Both the position numbers and the translations under genes were made by a program. From assembly GCA_021790425.1 (NCBI GenBank), contig JAJYEA010000013.1, positions 5,915 through 43,016 of the forward strand: a stretch of DNA of 37,102 nucleotides, read 5' to 3'. The stretch's first letter is position 1. Every line of letters starts with the position of its first letter. The stretch comes from Thermoplasmata archaeon. Lineage in GTDB: Archaea; Thermoplasmatota; Thermoplasmata; Lutacidiplasmatales; UBA184. The notes beneath the pieces were generated by a model that was not told the DNA's origin, did no database searches, and saw only the letters and a program-made list of their open reading frames with translations. Positions 8,321 through 15,471 of the stretch are shown piece by piece.

Positions 8321-8715
8321 AGGGCGTGGCGGGACGGCGCGGCCGCGGACTCCCCCGGGGAGCCCGCCTCGAGTGCGTCGACAACACCGGCGCGAAGGAG
8401 GTCGAGATCATCGCCGTGCGCAACTGGCACGGGCACCACCGCCGCTACCCGCGCGCCGGCGTGGGCGACCTCATCATCGCCTCCGTGAAGAAGGGCACGC
8501 CCGAGATGCGCCGGCAGGTGGTCCACGCGGTCATCATCCGGCAGCGCTTCCCGCTCCGGCGGGCCGACGGGACCCACGTCATCTTCGAGGACAACGCCGC
8601 CGTGATCACCACCGAGACCGGCGAGGTCAAGGGGTCCCACATCAAGGGCGCCGTCGCGAAGGAAGCGGCCGAGAGGTGGCCGCGCGTCGCCGCGATCTCC
8701 TCCATCATCCTCTGA
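8317..8715 (+). CDS. rpl14: 50S ribosomal protein L14 (uL14)
   Basis: Large-subunit protein at the subunit interface. The 132-residue product contains the signature [17 protein letters not shown] near the N-terminus, [18 protein letters not shown] in the middle, and [20 protein letters not shown] followed by the C-terminal helix. The ATG at 8317 overlaps the S17 stop by four bases and gives normal length; the longer open frame upstream is a shadow of S17. Confidence 0.96.
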   Translation: MKGVAGRRGRGLPRGARLECVDNTGAKEVEIIAVRNWHGHHRRYPRAGVGDLIIASVKKGTPEMRRQVVHAVIIRQRFPLRRADGTHVIFEDNAAVITTETGEVKGSHIKGAVAKEAAERWPRVAAISSIIL

Positions 8716-8721
8716 GGTTCC

Positions 8722-9156
8722 ATGACACTCGAATCCCATCTCCCGAGAAAACAGCGCCTCGCTCGCTACACCGCGAGCCACCATGAGCGGTACCGCCGGA
8801 TGGCTCTCTCCCTCTCCCGCGAACTGAGGGGCCGCTACCACGTCCGCCGGCTCACCCCGAAGAAGGGGGACACCGTCCGGGTGCTCTCCGGTTCCTATAA
8901 GGGACGGGAGGAGCGCGTGACGAAGGTGGACTACCGGCACTACCGGCTCGTCCTCGACAACATCACCGTGAAGAAGGCCGACGGGAAGATGAAGCAACTT
9001 CCCATCTCCCCCCAGCACCTCCTGCTCACCAAGCTCAACCTCTCGGACCCCTGGCGCCGCCGCGTGCTGAACGTGACGACCCCGGAGGGTGAGGAGGGAG
9101 CGGGCGAGTCCGCGACCGCGGCACCGGAGAGCCCCGCGCCGGAGGGAGCCCAATGA
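8722..9156 (+). CDS. rpl24: 50S ribosomal protein L24 (uL24)
   Basis: Large-subunit assembly protein with a KOW motif. The 144-residue product starts with a basic segment (LPRKQRLARYTASHHERYR), then has the KOW stretch KKGDTVRVLSGSYKGREERV (about residues 52-71). After the folded part it carries an acidic, Ala/Pro-rich tail of about 25 residues, an addition also seen in other proteins of this cluster. The stop overlaps the S4e start (ATGA). Confidence 0.95.
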   Translation: MTLESHLPRKQRLARYTASHHERYRRMALSLSRELRGRYHVRRLTPKKGDTVRVLSGSYKGREERVTKVDYRHYRLVLDNITVKKADGKMKQLPISPQHLLLTKLNLSDPWRRRVLNVTTPEGEEGAGESATAAPESPAPEGAQ

Positions 9157-9866
9157 CGCGGCGATTGAAGCGCCTGGCCGCCCCGCGCACCTGGCCCATC
9201 CCCCGCAAGGGGACGAAGTGGGTGCTCCGCACGGCCCCCGGTCCCCACGCGCAGGAGGAATCGATCCCAGTGGAGACGGTGCTGCGCGACGTGCTCCACC
9301 TGGCCTCCACGGCCCGCGAGGTCCGGATCCTGCTGAACGAGAAGAAGGTCATGATCGACGGCACGGTGGTCAAGGACCCCGCGCGCGGTCTCGGTCTCAT
9401 GGACGTCCTCTCCCTGGGAGCCCCGCTCTCCAAGCACTACCGCGTCCTCAAGAGCCACCTGGGCAAGCTCTACCTCCTGCCCATCGAGGCCTCCGAGGCC
9501 GCCTCCAAGCTGGCCCGCGTCCGGTTCAAGAGCACGGTGCCCGGCGGCAAGGTCGCGCTCACCCTCCACGATGGCCGGAACATCCTGGTCGAGGCGAAGT
9601 CGGAGTACCGCACCGGGGACACGCTCCAGCTCCACGTGCCGGACCAGAAGGTCGTGGCCCGCCTCCCGCTCGCCCCCGACATGCTGGTCTACATCTCCGG
9701 CGGCGCCCACGTCGGGGAGATGGCCCGTGTCGAGCGGGTCGAGGTCATCGCCGCGAGCCAGGCGAACCGCGTCCACTTCAAGGAAGGCTTCTCCACCATC
9801 CGCGACTACGCGTTCGTGGTCGGTGACAAGGCCCCCGCCGTGACGCTCTCCGAGGTGGTCGGTTGA
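9153..9866 (+). CDS. rps4e: 30S ribosomal protein S4e (eS4)
   Basis: Archaeal/eukaryotic-specific small-subunit protein. The 237-residue product starts with the family's hallmark TRRLKRLAAPRTWPIPRK, has an S4-type RNA-binding segment (REVRILLNEKKVMIDGTVVK, about residues 54-73) and a C-terminal KOW-like region ending in KEGFSTIRDYAFVVG. Position between L24 and L5 is the standard archaeal order. The stop overlaps the L5 ATG as TGATG. Confidence 0.96.
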   Translation: MTRRLKRLAAPRTWPIPRKGTKWVLRTAPGPHAQEESIPVETVLRDVLHLASTAREVRILLNEKKVMIDGTVVKDPARGLGLMDVLSLGAPLSKHYRVLKSHLGKLYLLPIEASEAASKLARVRFKSTVPGGKVALTLHDGRNILVEAKSEYRTGDTLQLHVPDQKVVARLPLAPDMLVYISGGAHVGEMARVERVEVIAASQANRVHFKEGFSTIRDYAFVVGDKAPAVTLSEVVG

Positions 9867-10390
9867 TGACGGACCCGTCCAACCCCTGGCTCGGGCTCAA
9901 GATCGAGAAGGTCGTCATCAACATCGGTGTCGGCCAGTCCGGCGAGCGGCTCGCCAAGGCCCAGAAGGTGCTCCAGATGGTGACCGGCCAGAAGCCGGTG
10001 GCCACGCGGGCGCACTCGACGAACCGGGACCTCGGCATCCGTGAGGGCCAGGAGATCGGGACCAAGGTCACGCTCCGCGGCACGAAGGCGATCGAGTTCG
10101 TTCAGCGGGCGCTCGGCACCCGCGAGAAGCAGCTGAGCGAGGCGAGCCTGGATGCCCACGGCAACTTCGCGTTCGGGATCCCCGACTACACCGACTTCCC
10201 GGGGTTCAAGTACGACCCGCAGATCGGCATCTTCGGGATGGACGTCTGCGTGGAGATCGCCCGCAAGGGAGGCTGGCGCGTCGAGCGCCGGGTCCGCGCG
10301 CCCCGCCACGTCGGCAAGGGGGCCTGGGTGGAGCGGGCCGAGACCAAGTCCTTCCTCGAGAAGGAGTTCGACGTCAAGTTCGTGGAGTGA
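9866..10390 (+). CDS. rpl5: 50S ribosomal protein L5 (uL5)
   Basis: Large-subunit central protuberance protein contacting 5S rRNA and P-site tRNA. The 174-residue product has [20 protein letters not shown] near the N-terminus, [13 protein letters not shown]-like text ([19 protein letters not shown]) and [20 protein letters not shown]. The ATG at 9866 is preferred over an in-frame TTG one codon earlier because it overlaps the S4e stop in the same way as neighbouring junctions. Confidence 0.96.
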   Translation: MTDPSNPWLGLKIEKVVINIGVGQSGERLAKAQKVLQMVTGQKPVATRAHSTNRDLGIREGQEIGTKVTLRGTKAIEFVQRALGTREKQLSEASLDAHGNFAFGIPDYTDFPGFKYDPQIGIFGMDVCVEIARKGGWRVERRVRAPRHVGKGAWVERAETKSFLEKEFDVKFVE

Positions 10391-10400
10391 GGAGTCAAGC

Positions 10401-10547
10401 GTGAAGCCCAAGAAGTCATTTGGAAGGAAGGTCGGATGCCTGCGCTGCGGGCGGAAGCGAGGGATCGTGCGCCGCTACGATCTCCACCTCTGCCGTCAGT
10501 GCTTCCGCGAGGTCGCGATGGACCTCGGGTTCAGAAAGTACCAGTAG
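10401..10547 (+). CDS. rps14: 30S ribosomal protein S14, zinc-binding type (uS14)
   Basis: Small-subunit head protein. The 48-residue product starts at a GTG 10 bases after the L5 stop and contains two CxxC pairs (Cys13/16 in [10 protein letters not shown] and Cys31/34 in LCRQCFRE) that form the zinc site, then ends in DLGFRKYQ. Size, zinc ligands and position between L5 and S8 are standard for archaea. The GTG is chosen because no ATG lies upstream in frame without running into L5, and the basic KPKKSFGRK start fits the family. Confidence 0.93.
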   Translation: MKPKKSFGRKVGCLRCGRKRGIVRRYDLHLCRQCFREVAMDLGFRKYQ

Positions 10548-10563
10548 CGGAGGATCCCAGTCC

Positions 10564-10950
10564 ATGCAAGATGTGTTGAATGACGCGCTCCTGACGCTCC
10601 GCCATGCGGACTCGTTGGGGAAGAAGGACGTGGTCCTCGCCCCCGTGTCGAACCTGGTCGGCGCCGTCCTCGGGATCCTGAAGGAGAACGGGTACGTCGG
10701 CGACTTCTCCTACGAGGAGAACGGCCGCGGGGGGAGCTACCGTGTCTCGCTCTCTCGCCGCATCAACGCCTGCGGCGTGATCAAGCCCCGGCTCGCCGTC
10801 GGCATGCGCGAGCTCGAGCGGTTCGAGGCGCGTTTCCTGCCGGCCCAGGACTTCGGTCTCCTGATCCTCAGCACGAACAACGGCCTCATGACCCAGAAGA
10901 AGTCCCGTGAACTCGGGATCGGAGGGAAGCTCCTCGCCTATGTCTACTAA
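10564..10950 (+). CDS. rps8: 30S ribosomal protein S8 (uS8)
   Basis: Central-domain 16S rRNA-binding protein. The 128-residue product begins MQDVLNDALLTLRHADSLGK, contains the archaeal middle region RRINACGVIKPRLAVGMREL, and ends with the conserved loop LILSTNNGLMTQKKSRELGI and GGKLLAYVY. The ATG at 10564 gives normal archaeal length; the longer frame upstream is S14 read out of phase. Its last 11 bases overlap the L6 start. Confidence 0.96.
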   Translation: MQDVLNDALLTLRHADSLGKKDVVLAPVSNLVGAVLGILKENGYVGDFSYEENGRGGSYRVSLSRRINACGVIKPRLAVGMRELERFEARFLPAQDFGLLILSTNNGLMTQKKSRELGIGGKLLAYVY

Positions 10951-11491
10951 GCTCTCCGTCGTGGTCCCCCTCCCGGAGGGGGCGAAGGTCCACCTCAAGG
11001 GGTCCCAGCTCACGGTCGAGGGTCCCCTCGGCAAGGTCACCCGGAAGTTCCCCGCGAGCTCCATCGCCCTGGAGACGAAGGGAAAGCAGATCCACCTCAC
11101 GCTCAACCTCCCCGAGCGGCGCGAGTCCCGCTCGCTCATCATGACCTGGGAACGCCACGTCGCGAACCTCACCGCGGGCGTGACGCGCGGTGTCGAGGCG
11201 AAGGCGAAGGTCGTCGCCGCCCACTTCCCGATGAAAGTGTACGTCAAGGACAACTACGTGATGATCGAGAATTTCCTCGGGGAGAAGTACCCCCGGCGTT
11301 CCCCCCTCATGGGGGCCACGAAGGCCGAGGTGGCCGGTGAGGAGCTCCTCTTCAACGGCGTGGACGTCGAGCAGGTGGGCCAGACGGTCGCCAACCTCGA
11401 GCGGGCCACCCACATCCGCAACTACGACCCCCGTGTCTTCCAGGACGGCATCTACGTGACGATCAAGGCCCACCTCAAGGAGGTCCAATGA
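10940..11491 (+). CDS. rpl6: 50S ribosomal protein L6 (uL6)
   Basis: Large-subunit protein near the factor-binding site. The 183-residue product has the two related L6 domains: VEGPLGKVTRKFP near residue 33 and the C-terminal ANLERATHIRNYDPRVFQDG typical of archaea. The ATG at 10940 (MSTKLSVVVPLP) is chosen over an in-frame ATG 33 bases upstream because it gives the family's normal length; the upstream start would overlap S8 by 44 bases. Confidence 0.94.
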   Translation: MSTKLSVVVPLPEGAKVHLKGSQLTVEGPLGKVTRKFPASSIALETKGKQIHLTLNLPERRESRSLIMTWERHVANLTAGVTRGVEAKAKVVAAHFPMKVYVKDNYVMIENFLGEKYPRRSPLMGATKAEVAGEELLFNGVDVEQVGQTVANLERATHIRNYDPRVFQDGIYVTIKAHLKEVQ

Positions 11492-12045
11492 CGGACGCCC
11501 CGGAATCCCAGGCGACGAAGGCCGTGAAGCCGGCCAAGGCGCCCAAGGAGACCAAGGCGCCCAAGGCCGCCCCCGCCCCGAAGGCGAAGAAGACCGAGGA
11601 GCCGGAGACGCCCGAGCGGCGCCCGACCCCGGAGCTCTCCGCATCCGAGCGCCGGCTCCTGGTCCTGCGCACCTCGATCTCCCACCGGCGGCCCAAGTTC
11701 GTCCGGAACCAGTCGCACCGCTACTGGCGTATCGGGCGGCGGGACTCCTGGCGCGCCCCGCGCGGAGTGCAGTCCAAGATGCGCCGTCACTACAAGTACC
11801 GTGGCCAGGTCGTCTCGATCGGCTTCCGGGGCCCCGCCGCCGTCCGCGGCCGGACGGCCCTCGGCCTTCGCCCGGTCCTGGTCCATCATGCCGACGAGCT
11901 CGAGGAGCTCGTGCCCACCAAGGACCTCGTGGTCATCGCGCGCCCCGTGGGGACACGGAAGCGGCTCGTGCTCGAGGAGGTCGCCCGCAAGAAGGGTCTC
12001 CGCGTCGCGAACCCACTCTCGCGCGGAGGAGGCGAGGAGGAATGA
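11488..12045 (+). CDS. rpl32e: 50S ribosomal protein L32e (eL32) with Lys/Ala/Pro-rich N-terminal extension
   Basis: Archaeal/eukaryotic large-subunit protein. The folded part (about residues 63-160) contains RRPKFVRNQSHRYWRIG and WRAPRGVQSKMRRHYKYRGQ, the family's core. About 50 N-terminal residues are a repetitive Lys/Ala/Pro/Glu stretch (KAPKETKAPKAAPAPKAKK), probably disordered and able to contact rRNA. The whole product (185 residues) is therefore longer than many archaeal homologues. It overlaps L6 and L19e by four bases each. Confidence 0.95.
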   Translation: MTDAPESQATKAVKPAKAPKETKAPKAAPAPKAKKTEEPETPERRPTPELSASERRLLVLRTSISHRRPKFVRNQSHRYWRIGRRDSWRAPRGVQSKMRRHYKYRGQVVSIGFRGPAAVRGRTALGLRPVLVHHADELEELVPTKDLVVIARPVGTRKRLVLEEVARKKGLRVANPLSRGGGEEE

Positions 12046-12521
12046 GCGGCCTCGCCAACCAGCGCCGCCTCGCGGCCGCCATCCTGAAGTGCGGGGAGAA
12101 CCGCGTCTGGATCGACCCTGCGAGCACGGAGGACCTCTCCGAGGCCGTCACCCGTTCCGATGTCCGGCACGCGATCAAGATCGGTGTCATCCAGCGCCTT
12201 CCCGAGAAGGGGGTCTCCCGCGTGCGGGCCCGTGAGCTCGCCGCCGAACGCCGGCGGGGACGCCACCAGGGCGTGGGGTCCCGCAAGGGGAACCCGACCG
12301 CCCGGCTCCCGTCCAAGGACCGCTGGATGGAGCGCGTCCGCCCCCAGCGCGCGCTCCTGAAGGAACTGCGCGGCTCCCAGCAGCTCGCCCCGAAGGCCTA
12401 CCGGGAGTTCTACCGCAAGGTGAAGGGAGGCATGTTCCGTAGCCGTTCCCACCTGCTCTCGAACCTGAAGCTCGCGAACGTTCTGAAGGAAGCCCCGAAG
12501 ACGGAGGCGAAGCATGGCTGA
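12042..12521 (+). CDS. rpl19e: 50S ribosomal protein L19e (eL19)
   Basis: Archaeal/eukaryotic large-subunit protein with long helices spanning to the small subunit. The 159-residue product has ANQRRLAAAILKCGENRVWI at the start, the glycine-rich linker RRRGRHQGVGSRKGNPTAR (about residues 67-85) and a C-terminal helix with KAYREFYRKVKGGMFRS. Normal length. Its end overlaps the L18 start by 8 bases. Confidence 0.96.
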   Translation: MSGLANQRRLAAAILKCGENRVWIDPASTEDLSEAVTRSDVRHAIKIGVIQRLPEKGVSRVRARELAAERRRGRHQGVGSRKGNPTARLPSKDRWMERVRPQRALLKELRGSQQLAPKAYREFYRKVKGGMFRSRSHLLSNLKLANVLKEAPKTEAKHG

Positions 12522-13035
12522 AGGACCCCGATACCGCGTAGCATTCCGCCGCCGGCGGGAAGGCAAGACCGACTACAAGTACCGTCTCCGGCTGCTCAAG
12601 GGGGAGGTTCCCCGCGCCACCGTGCGGGTCACCAACCGCCGGGTGCTCGTGAGCGTCGAGGCCTTCGACCCCACGGGCGACCAGGTCCGGGCCACGGCGG
12701 ACAGCCACGAGCTCGTCGAGATCGGCTTCCCGGGGACGAGCCTCACCTCCACCTCCGCCGCCTACCTCACCGGCTACCTCGCCGGCCTCCGCAGCGTGGC
12801 CGCGGGGGAGGGCCACGCCGTCCTCGACAGCGGGCTCACCCACCCCACTCCCGGCGGACGGATCATGGGGGCCCTCCGCGGGCTCCTGGACGCGGGCATG
12901 GAGATCCCCCACTCGGACGACGGCTTCCCTGCCAAGGAGCGGATCGCCGGGACTCACCTCAAGACGCCGCTCTCGGGCGGGATCGATGGCATGGTAACGA
13001 AGCTCAAGGCCCAGCCGGGCCGGAAGGCGAAATGA
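12514..13035 (+). CDS. rpl18: 50S ribosomal protein L18 (uL18)
   Basis: 5S rRNA-binding large-subunit protein, archaeal/eukaryotic L5-type. The 173-residue product starts AEGPRYRVAFRRRREGKTDY and contains TSTSAAYLTGYLAGLRSVAA and ILDSGL-like VLDSGLTHPTPGGRIMGALRG, then GFPAKERIAGTHL. Length and motifs are standard. The stop overlaps the S5 ATG (ATGA). Confidence 0.96.
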   Translation: MAEGPRYRVAFRRRREGKTDYKYRLRLLKGEVPRATVRVTNRRVLVSVEAFDPTGDQVRATADSHELVEIGFPGTSLTSTSAAYLTGYLAGLRSVAAGEGHAVLDSGLTHPTPGGRIMGALRGLLDAGMEIPHSDDGFPAKERIAGTHLKTPLSGGIDGMVTKLKAQPGRKAK

Positions 13036-13817
13036 GCATGGCGAGCGGTGGCAGTTCCCGTCCTCCCTTCCGCCGGGAATCCCGAGGCGACCGGCCTCCC
13101 GAGTCGAAGCCTGCCCCCACCTGGGTGCCGCGCACCGAGCTCGGCCGGCGTGTCCGGGCGGGCGAGTTCAAGACCTTCTCCGAGGCCTACCACAGCGGGC
13201 TCCCGCTCAAGGAGGCCGAGGTCGTGGACCTCCTCCTCCCGGACCTCCGCGACGAGGTCTTGGACGTCAACATGGTCCAGCGCATGACGGACTCGGGGCG
13301 CCGCCTCAAGTTCGCCGTCACGGTCGTCGTCGGCAACGGCGATGGCTACGTCGGCCTGGGACGCGCCAAGGGCAAGGAAGTGGGCCCGACGATCCACTCG
13401 GCGATCGACCGGGGCAAGCTGAACCTGCTCGAGGTCATGCGGGGATGCGGTTCCTGGGAATGCGGTTGTTACCGCCCCCACAGCCTCCCGTTCGAGGTCG
13501 TCGGGAAGTGCGGCAGCATCCGGGTGACCTTCCGGCCCGCCCCGCGCGGTGTCGGTCTCGCGGTCGGCGATGTGGCGAAGCCGGTCCTCCGGTTCGCGGG
13601 CATCACCGACGCCTGGGGATTCACCGAGGGCCACACCAAGACGACGGTCAACTACGCGCAGGCGGCCTTCGATGCGGTCCGCCAGCTCGCCATCCTGAAG
13701 GTTCCTCCGGGGGACCTCGCGCGGCTCAAGGTCGTGCGCGGAGCCACCGGGACCACGATCCTCCCGCCCAAGGAGGCGGTCGAGCAGAAGCCGCGGCGCC
13801 GGCGAGGTGGACCATGA
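13032..13817 (+). CDS. rps5: 30S ribosomal protein S5 (uS5)
   Basis: Small-subunit protein involved in mRNA entry and decoding fidelity. The 261-residue product has an N-terminal Ser/Arg/Pro-rich extension of about 30 residues, then the double-stranded-RNA-binding-like S5 domain with TVVVGNGDGYVGLGRAKGKE (about residues 97-116), CGSWECGCYRPHSLPFEVVG, and the C-terminal S5 fold with VAKPVLRFAGITDAWGFTEG. A second ATG two codons in (13038) is an alternative start; 13032 is preferred because of the ATGA overlap with L18. Confidence 0.96.
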   Translation: MSMASGGSSRPPFRRESRGDRPPESKPAPTWVPRTELGRRVRAGEFKTFSEAYHSGLPLKEAEVVDLLLPDLRDEVLDVNMVQRMTDSGRRLKFAVTVVVGNGDGYVGLGRAKGKEVGPTIHSAIDRGKLNLLEVMRGCGSWECGCYRPHSLPFEVVGKCGSIRVTFRPAPRGVGLAVGDVAKPVLRFAGITDAWGFTEGHTKTTVNYAQAAFDAVRQLAILKVPPGDLARLKVVRGATGTTILPPKEAVEQKPRRRRGGP

Positions 13818-14248
13818 GCTGGGCCGTCGTCCGCGTTCGCGGGTCGATCCACGCGAAGCACGACATCGTGATGACGCTCTCGGAGCTCCGCCTCAACCGG
13901 CCGAACCACGTGGCGATCCTCCCCGAGTCCCCCTCCTACAAGGGGATGGCCGACAAGGTCCAGGGGTACGTGACGTGGGGACCGGTCTCCGAGGAGACGA
14001 TCACCCTCCTCCACGAGCACCGTATGGAGGAAGTGACCCACTCCCAGGCCACCAAGGCCGCGGAGCCGAAGCCGAAGCAGGCCCCAGCGCCCAAGGCGGG
14101 CGGCTCGTCCCTGCGGATGTTCCGGCTGCACCCCCCGAAGGGAGGATGGAAGTCCACCAAGAAGCCCTACTCGCTCGGCGGAGCCCTCGGGTTCCGGCCC
14201 GCGGGGGGCAAGGACGACATGGACGCGCTCATCCGGAGGATGCTGTAG
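13814..14248 (+). CDS. rpl30: 50S ribosomal protein L30 (uL30)
   Basis: Large-subunit protein. The 144-residue product contains the L30 core (WAVVRVRGSIHAKHDIVMTL then LNRPNHVAILPESPSYKGM) and the archaeal C-terminal extension with RLHPPKGGWKSTKKPYSLGG. Between them is an Ala/Lys/Pro/Gln-rich stretch at about residues 81-98. The ATG at 13814 overlaps the S5 stop. Its own stop directly abuts the L15 ATG. Confidence 0.94.
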   Translation: MSWAVVRVRGSIHAKHDIVMTLSELRLNRPNHVAILPESPSYKGMADKVQGYVTWGPVSEETITLLHEHRMEEVTHSQATKAAEPKPKQAPAPKAGGSSLRMFRLHPPKGGWKSTKKPYSLGGALGFRPAGGKDDMDALIRRML

Positions 14249-14671
14249 ATGCCGTCGAGGACACGCCAGTTCCGCGGACAGCGCACCCACGGCCGTGGCA
14301 TCAAGGCGGGCCGCGGCAAGGGGAAGCGCGGCGGCCGCGGGAACGCCGGTCTCCACAAGCACAAGTTCAAGAGCATGCTCATCTACGCCCCCGACTGGTT
14401 CGGCCGCCACGGCTTCAAGCGCCCCGAGCGGGCCATGGAGTTCCCGGTGGCCGTCAACGTCGGCGAGCTCCCCACCCTGCGCGCGACCCTCCAGGAAAAG
14501 GGCGCGATCAAGGAGGAGAAGGAGACCATCGTCGCGGACCTCTCCAAGGGCGGCATCGACCGTCTCCTCGGAGGCGGCGCCGTCGAGGGGAAGTGGCGCG
14601 TCTACGTGGCCCACGCCTCGGCCCGGGCCAAGGAGAAGGTCGAGGTCCTCGCCGAGCCCCCGTCCTTCTGA
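14249..14671 (+). CDS. rpl15: 50S ribosomal protein L15 (uL15)
   Basis: Large-subunit assembly protein. The 140-residue product has the N-terminal basic glycine-rich segment RGQRTHGRGIKAGRGKGKRG, then GNAGLHKHKFKSMLIYAPDW and the C-terminal LSKGGIDRLLGGGAVEGKWR. It is the last ribosomal gene. In many archaea secY follows here, but in this window a methyltransferase gene follows after 19 bases. Confidence 0.95.
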   Translation: MPSRTRQFRGQRTHGRGIKAGRGKGKRGGRGNAGLHKHKFKSMLIYAPDWFGRHGFKRPERAMEFPVAVNVGELPTLRATLQEKGAIKEEKETIVADLSKGGIDRLLGGGAVEGKWRVYVAHASARAKEKVEVLAEPPSF

Positions 14672-14690
14672 GACGGCGGGACCGAGTGCG

Positions 14691-15410
14691 ATGGGGGACC
14701 CGAGCGTCCCCATCGAGGAATCCCCGGATGAGGGGTGGGTCACCGGCCTGACGGGCGCTCCCGCCCCGGAGGTCCGGAAGGTCCTCGCGGAAGCGGAGGC
14801 CGACCGGGAGTTCTGGGACGAGGTCATGCGCGCCCACTGCGGAGGCGGTCGGGAGAGCTACGCCCAGATCCGCGCCCCCTTCGAGCTCTACGCGATGGCC
14901 CGGCTGCTCAAGCCGCGGCACGTGGTCGAGGTCGGGGTCTCCTCCGGGGTCTCCTCGTCGGCGTTCCTGCGCGCGATCCAGCGCAACGGTACGGGCGTCC
15001 TGCACTCCATCGACCTGCCGACGCCCCAGAAGGGGGCACGGTTCGATGCCGGCACCGACTCCCCGGTCGCCCTTCCCCCCGGTCACCGGAGCGGCTGGGC
15101 GGTCCCTCCGTCCGTGCGCGCCGGCTGGGACCTCCGGATCGGGTCGAGCCGGGACCTGCTTCCCCCGCTGGTCGGGGAGCTCCCGGAGATCGGGATCTTC
15201 CTCCACGACAGCCTCCACACCTTCGAGCACGCGACGTTCGAGTTCACCACCGTGGCACCGAAGGTGCCGGTGGGTGGGGTCGTGGTGGCGGACAACTGCA
15301 ACTGGCTGGACCACGCCCTCGAGGCCTTCGCGCCCCGGCTGGGCGGGACGGTCCGCTTCCGCCGGGGCTTCGACCTCGGGGGCGTCCGTCGCACGTCTCC
15401 CTCCCCCTGA
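14691..15410 (+). CDS. SAM-dependent methyltransferase, class I (Methyltransf_24-like)
   Basis: The 239-residue product has a Rossmann-type motif I, VVEVGVSSGVSSSAFL (about residues 78-93), an acidic strand end after motif II (HSIDLP, about 105-110), and a FLHDSLHTFEHATFEF-VPVGGVVVADN pattern matching the Methyltransf_24 group, where the HDS/H-x-x-x-H residues are typical. The substrate cannot be read from the sequence; members of this group modify small molecules, sugars or lipids. The ATG at 14691 lies 19 bases after the L15 stop, so it is probably co-transcribed with the ribosomal operon. A link to ribosomes is only positional. Confidence 0.8.
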   Translation: MGDPSVPIEESPDEGWVTGLTGAPAPEVRKVLAEAEADREFWDEVMRAHCGGGRESYAQIRAPFELYAMARLLKPRHVVEVGVSSGVSSSAFLRAIQRNGTGVLHSIDLPTPQKGARFDAGTDSPVALPPGHRSGWAVPPSVRAGWDLRIGSSRDLLPPLVGELPEIGIFLHDSLHTFEHATFEFTTVAPKVPVGGVVVADNCNWLDHALEAFAPRLGGTVRFRRGFDLGGVRRTSPSP

Positions 15411-15438
15411 TCGGGCCCGCTTTCCGCGACGGCGCACC

Positions 15439-15445
15439 CTATTAG
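15439..15445 (+). promoter_or_regulatory. Possible weak TATA-like element of the DUF2079 gene
   Basis: CTATTAG is the only AT-rich element in the 61-base gap and is centred 30 bases before the ATG, the distance expected for a short-leader transcript. The match to the archaeal consensus is poor. Confidence 0.35.
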
Positions 15446-15471
15446 CTCACCATCCTCTGTCGGTTCCAGCG

